Made by a program: the position numbers and the translations under genes. Below, in pieces: positions 57,928-64,000 of a stretch of DNA of 64,000 bases. The DNA lies in the NCBI GenBank assembly GCA_019914945.1, contig CM034111.1:8122001-8186000 (forward strand), in the 5' to 3' direction. The DNA is from Typha latifolia. Taxonomy: Eukaryota; Streptophyta; Magnoliopsida; Poales; Typhaceae. The notes under the pieces were generated by a model, which was not told where the DNA came from, ran no database searches, and worked only from the letters and a program-made list of their open reading frames with translations. The number at the start of each line of letters is the position of its first letter. Position 1 is the first letter of the stretch.

Positions 57928-59935
57928 TATAACACCCTCGCCCGGCATAGGCATGTGCTTGCCCACGCGCCCACACGGCACACACGGCGCACGCGATAGG
58001 TCGAGCGGGGCCTGCCACGCATAGATTCTCCTGTGCACATAAAATTATGATATCATCAAATAAAACCTACTAACCTATCCATGATCACATAATCCATCAT
58101 CAGATAAATCATACTATTAACTAAATAAACCTGTTAACTTATGAATATCCCAGTCCATAATATATACATTAAACTACTACATAATATGACAGGACCCACA
58201 CAGGCCACAATAAACCATCAAGATACAATTAAAACAACTAATATAAGAGTACGCCATGATTCGACCTGTATTATATAGATCATCGTCTCATACAAAAGAG
58301 TACAAATATCAAATACTGGTACAACTCAATTTCTATATAAACTATCATCTATACCGTCTCGCATTTATAGCTTATCTAATCTTTTCTCTAAAATATCTCA
58401 TCAGGATATCTCAAGACGGTATCACGTACCATAATATCTGTGGGGGTTAAAAAGAAAGAAATAAAGAGTCATGAGCAAAAGGCTCAGTGAATAGACCTTA
58501 CCCTGAATTAGTGATACCAAACAGAGAGTAAATCATGTACTAGATAATATGAATCAAAAATAGCATAATGTCATGAATGAGTATATAAATATTCCTCAAT
58601 GCATGCCGATCATGATCATGCTATGATATCAAATGCAACCACTTATGATGCATATTGACCATTCGATAATGAAATCATATGCATTTCTCAACATCACGAT
58701 CATCACCAACATCTCGGTATAATATCATCATACTAGACCACTGTGCACAGTCAACACCCGGTACCCGATCTCAACATCTTGCCCGTAGGCTCAAAGCATA
58801 CCCTATCATACGCTAAGGGTATCTCAGTCATAATCAAACCCTATCATACGCTAAGGATAAATCAAAATCCATCCAGATCGGGCATCCTCCTAGCTGATAG
58901 AAACCTTATGAGGATAACTCACCACATATGCCCTGGCGAACGGCATGTGTCCGATTGTCTGTGCTCACATACTCAACTGACCTCGGACATAGGCCACGAG
59001 ATATCACATATCAGCGACCATAATCATCACTCCAGGCACTCCTAACCCTAGCGCCTACTTGGGTATCCTCACACTTTCTATCAACTATCCTATCAATCAC
59101 ATTTCATGCTTTCCTTCTAAATGACAGATTATATGCATATATCTAGTACGATAACAAGTCAATGCATAATAGGAATTTTGGTGAAACAGGAATCAAGAGA
59201 AAAATAATGCAATATAGTCTCCGATTATGTAGTCAACACATGCATACTCATGCTACAAATCAATTGGACATAATATTATAACAATATAATCATCTCTCAT
59301 CATCTCTATATATCACCAATGTGCTCATATCCCAGATCAACCTAATCAGATATATGATAAAATATGCTCAACTGTAATCATCTCTAGATAAAGTCATATA
59401 ATCATGCTGGAGGCCAAAACATGCATGTACATAATATATAATATAACATAATTTGAGAAAGGCGTCTAGGGGATAAGACTACTCACACTTAATTAGAAGA
59501 TGCAAACCACGTATCCCTCACATCTGCCAATCAACCAACTGACACTCATCGCTAGCAAGGTCCACGAGGTCTCAAATAAGGGGTTCAGAATCTGAAAATA
59601 TTTAAGTAGTATGATGTTAGCCGTTTATCTAATTAGAATTAATTCAATTAAAATATAAATGTTTATTAGGTTTAGAATCACTTCTCTTTATTTTTTATTA
59701 CATAACTAGGTCTATATTATAGATACGATTCAAATACTATAATTATATTATTATCATAAAATGTTATTAGTCTAGTCTCTTTATTTCCTTTTATATGAGA
59801 GTATTTCTAAATATATAATTATAAAATAAAATAAAAGGCTAAATAACTATAAGTATAGATAAGGTCTAATTATAATTAATTTTATAATTCATACACTATC
59901 TTAATTAATTAGGGACAATGCAGTCTTTTGGGATG
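57928..59935 (-). repeat. Reversed 5' LTR of D6
   Basis: It starts TATAACACCC (TGTAACGCCC with transitions), then runs through the reversed tail, middle and AT-rich block to GGGACAATGCAGTCTTT at 59935, where it is cut by the duplicated segment at 59936. Confidence 0.82.
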
Positions 59936-60279
59936 ATTGTAGATTGCATATGGAAAAGAATTTTTGAGATGACTTGTATGATAAATTATGTTTGCAAGAT
60001 ACTTGTATTAGTAGGTATAAACTTTTGATTATACCGACAAGATGGATGATTTAATAGGGATATGTTTATAACAACCTGCCCTAAAAAAAATTAAAAATAA
60101 TAATATGGCCACGATGTAGCTGACCATACTACAGTCGGCCTCGTGCCCAAGCAAGCCGCATTAGCAGCTTGCGTGGTGAGGCGCCACGCACCCACCGCTG
60201 CTGCTGCGGCCAGCTGGCCGCGGCAGGCCCCGGCGCCACCGCTCTTTCCCCTCCACCGCCTCTCTTTCTCCTTCTATTC
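59936..60279 (+). repeat. Second copy of the D internal / D5-head junction
   Basis: TGGGATGATTGTAGATTGCATATGG through TTTAATAGGGATATGTT, then an ATAACAACCTGCCC head up to TCTTTCTCCTTC. It is nearly identical to 52832-53160, including the join between internal domain and LTR head. The shared join means one copied the other. Confidence 0.8.
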
Positions 60280-61791
60280 CTTTCATTACCATCCTATGAA
60301 GCAAGTAGATCAACTTCCAAATCACCTATCAGTCATAATAAATAGTCATATCTATAGGCTCTATTAATGACTCTATCAAATTATCTCTCCAATTAGTATC
60401 ATCAAAACAACTAACATGTCAAAGCACATAATATCTCAATTTAACATCTATGATTAAAACCAACATATCTCATTTCTAATTAAATCACATAAACCTCATA
60501 TTTCATCAAGAGTCTCAACTTAATATTCTATCACATCCTCTATATAAAGTCCACCACATATACTGAACAATTTAATCTTATAGCATCATCAAAAATCTTT
60601 CTATAACATCATTAACATCATCTAATAATCATAAAAAAATAAGTTTGTATATTTGTAATTAAAATTCATCAACCAAAACACACGAACATCATGCTATAAT
60701 ATTCTTATCCTTTAAATTAATGTCCAAAACTAAACTAATAATCAAAATATACTTTCATTGTCATATATGTCATGAGACCATCAACTTAGTAACTATCATT
60801 ACTCTATATAGTTCCTTGCATTATCATTCTTTCCATCTAATCATATTCACATACTTAGCAGCTACTAAACTAAACCTACTATCGTGTCATCCAGAACTAT
60901 ATACATTACGTCTCAACTACTGAAATAATTCATAATCCAATAACTGTACCCATGTCATATCTCCTATGCTCATTACCCTCTTTGGTAATCATCAACTTAA
61001 AGATTTAAACGAGACGTCAATCATCTAGTAATACTATTGGACAAATATATCCCTATTAAATCATTCATCTCGTTGGTATAATCAAAATTTTATACCTACT
61101 AACACAAGTATCTTGTAAACATAATTTATCATACTAGTCATCCCAGAAATTCCTTTCCATATACAATCTACAATCATCTATATCACATCACTTAATATCT
61201 TTTTCGCTATACAAAATCATCATATGTCTTACTCATCCATCCACAATCCATAATTATAACCCTCATAAAAATCAAAATAGTCTCTCTGCGCATATATCTC
61301 TTTACATCAATCTCCTAATATCAAATATATCCATAAAAGATCAAAAATCTAAAAATATGCTATATCTGCTTAGAATAACCTCAAATCTACTGATAATAAT
61401 CCTTCTGCACAAAATACCTATCTCCACATATTTACAAATTTCTACACTTTATTACAACATATGAACAAGTCTATATATCCAATATTATGCTCCACAGCCT
61501 ATAACACCTCAACATCAATAACATCAATGCATGATTTTAATAATATCTCTTCCTATTCATTAGTCGCTTAGATAAATTCTTAGTATACCAATATCTCAAA
61601 TTATTTCTATTAATATCGTCAAATATCAAAATTTAATAATCTCGACATCACAACCAAGATCTCTATCTCAACCAATTAACATCCCACTCGTAAAGATCGA
61701 TTACTAGCGTAATCCTAAAACAAACCAACAACTACTATACTTGATAGTTTGCCAAATCATCCTTAAACCTAGGCTCTGATACCACCTGAAT
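60280..61791 (-). other. Internal domain of D9, reversed
   Basis: D-family internal sequence from TTCCTTTCATTACCATCC to the reversed primer site GGCTCTGATACCA (61772-61784, a perfect match to the tRNA-iMet complement). Non-coding. Collinear with the other copies. Confidence 0.82.
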
Positions 61792-64000
61792 TGTAACGCC
61801 CCCCCGACATATACGCACGTGCTTGCCCATGCGCCCACATGGCACGCGCGGCGCATGCGATAGGTCGGGCGGGGCCCTTCACGCATAGATTCTCCTATGC
61901 ACATATAATCATGACATCATCAAATAAAACCTGCCAACCTATCCATGATCACATAATCCATCACAAAAAATCATACTATTAATCAAATAAACCTGTTAAC
62001 ATAAGAATATCTAAGTCCACAATAATATACACTAGACCACTACATAATCTGGCAGGACTCACACAGGCCACAACAAACTATCAAGATACAACTAAAATAA
62101 CTAATACAAGAGTACACTATGATTCGACCTATATTATGCAAATCATCGTCTAATACAATAGAGTACAAATATCAAATACTAGTATAACTCAATTTCTATA
62201 TAAATTATCATTTATACCATATCGCATCTATAGCTCACCTCATCATCGCTCTAAAATATCTTCTCAAGATATCTTAAGTTGCTATCACGTATCACATATC
62301 TGAGTGGGTTAGAAAAGAAATAAAGAGAGAGTCATGAGCAAAAGGCTCAATAAATAGACCTTACCCTAAATCAGTGATGCCAAATAGAGAGTAAATCTGT
62401 ACTGTATAATATGAATCAGAAAGAGCTTCATGTCGTGAATGAATATATGAATGTATCCCCAATAATACATAAATGAAAAGTAGATAACATGTCATAACTG
62501 ATAAATTGTATAATCCTCGACAATGAATAAACAAATCTCCACATCATACTATCATCATAACTCTCTCTCTCAAATATGACACATGATGCATGCCGACCAT
62601 AACGATGCTATGATATCAAATACAACCATATATCATGTATATTGACTACTCGATAATTAGGTAATCAGATAATAATGAAATCATATACATTTCTCAATAT
62701 CTCAGTCATCAATGTCCGCTCTATATGTCACCATCATACTAGACCACTATGCATAGTCAACATTCGGTACCCGGTCTCAACATCATGTCCGTAGGCTCAG
62801 AGCATACTCCGCCACCCACAAGAGTATCTCAAATATAACCATACCCCGCCACCCGTTAGGATATTAACATCCATCCAGACCGGGCACCCTTCCTAGTTGA
62901 TAAAAACCTCGTGAGGATAACTCGCCACATATGCCATGGCGAACAGTATGTGTCTGAATGTCTACTACGCTCACAGACTAACGACCTCGGACATAAGGCC
63001 AACAGGATCGTGACTATATCGAGCGATCAATCATCCACCAAGCACGTCCTAACCCTCGCACCCACTCAGGTATCCTCATGCTTTCTATCAACTATCCTAT
63101 CAATCACATTTCATGCTTTCCTTCTAAATGACAGATCATATGCATATATCCAGTACGATAACAAGTCACTGCATAATAGGAATTTAGGTGGAATAGGAAT
63201 CAAGAGAAAAATAATACAATGTAGTCTCCAACTATGTAGTCAACAGATGCATACTCATGCTAATCTATTACATGCATACTCATGCTACAGATCAACTAGA
63301 CATAACCTTACAACAGTATAATCATCTCTCATCATCTCTATTTATCATCATCATACTCATATCCAAGATCAGCCTAATTATATGCATGGTAAAAATATGC
63401 TCGACTGTAATCATCTCTAGATAAAGTCATATAATCATGCTGAAGGCCAAAACATACATATACATAATATATAATATAACCTAATTTGAGAAAAGCACTC
63501 ACAGTGATCAGAAGATGCAAACTACGTATCATTTACATCCGCCAACCAACCGAGTGACACTCATCACTAGCAAGGTCCATGGGGTCTCAAATAAGAGGGT
63601 TCAAGATCTGAAAATATTTAAGTAGCATGAAGTTAGTCGTTTATCTAACTCAAATTAATTCAAGTAAATTATAAATGTTTATTAGATTTAGAATCACTTC
63701 TTTTTATTTTTGATTACATAACTAGATCTATCTTATAGATACGATTCAAATACTATAATTATACTATTATCATAAAATGCTAATTATAGTATAAGGAGAA
63801 CAGGTTTGTTTCTTTTTATATAAGAATATTTCTAAATATATAATTACAAAATAAAATAAAATAAAAGGCTAAATAATTGTAAGTATAGACAAGGTCTAAT
63901 TATAATTAATTTTATAATTCATACTCTATCTTGATTAATTAAGGACTACCGTCTTTACTCGATAAGATATTAAATAAATAACTAAATAAGCCTAGTATTT
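61792..64000 (-). repeat. Reversed 5' LTR of D9, runs off the window
   Basis: It starts TGTAACGCCCCCC, then the reversed tail (GGCCACAACAAAC), GGCTCAATAAATAGACCTTACCC, the middle with CTCCGCCACCCAC, and the AT-rich block, still unfinished at 64000. It contains the longest copy of an antisense-type open frame (62911-63321), which is forward here. Confidence 0.85.

Overview
The window is nuclear DNA of a flowering plant, probably a monocot with a repeat-rich genome. Reasons: spliced GT-AG genes, a plastid-type histidinol dehydrogenase, a xylan-synthesis GT43 gene with a GC-rich 5' exon, and nested plant LTR retrotransposons primed by initiator-methionine tRNA. A palm-like genome is only a guess. 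Nothing bacterial, organellar or CRISPR-like was seen.

Only two host genes can be supported, both on the minus strand. (1) Positions 933-2368 hold the first two coding exons of an IRX14-type GT43 glycosyltransferase of xylan backbone synthesis; the last exon lies beyond the left edge. (2) Positions 14376-19818 hold histidinol dehydrogenase, the last enzyme of histidine biosynthesis. I resolved it into 14 exons that join into 1461 nt (486 residues plus stop) with every splice phase consistent. A CT-rich sequence at about 24860-25130 may be its 5' leader; if so, a ~5 kb leader intron holds a 3.5 kb foldback element.

The rest is mobile DNA. 2.9-4.2 kb: a LINE reverse-transcriptase scrap and a PIF/Harbinger-type element with TAA target duplications. 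4.2-10.4 kb: a deleted Ty3/gypsy chromovirus (family B) with a 3.1 kb solo LTR of family D inserted just before its 3' LTR. 10.4-12.3 kb: a reversed SIRE-like Ty1/copia remnant. 17.6-18.4 kb: a solo family-B LTR in a histidinol dehydrogenase intron. 25.9-36.5 kb: a family-D LTR interrupted by element A, a scrambled family-B chromovirus with three protease copies that itself carries a 756 bp family-C insertion. 36.5-38.3 kb: a family-C LTR, primer site and gag. 38.3-64 kb: a thicket of family-D elements with long LTRs and an AT-rich internal region without gag or pol (LARD-like), interrupted at 45.6-51.4 kb by a nearly complete reversed family-B element (B1).

The most unusual signals are these. 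Family B and C elements carry tandem copies of the tRNA primer-binding site (up to five at a 20 bp period), and several 3' or isolated LTRs extend past the normal LTR end to include these sites. A 12 bp palindrome, GCGTTCGAACGC, and close variants recur in the LTRs of two gypsy families and an unrelated copia family. The D family looks like a large non-autonomous retrotransposon. Boundaries of degenerate repeats are read by eye and are approximate unless target-site duplications are quoted.
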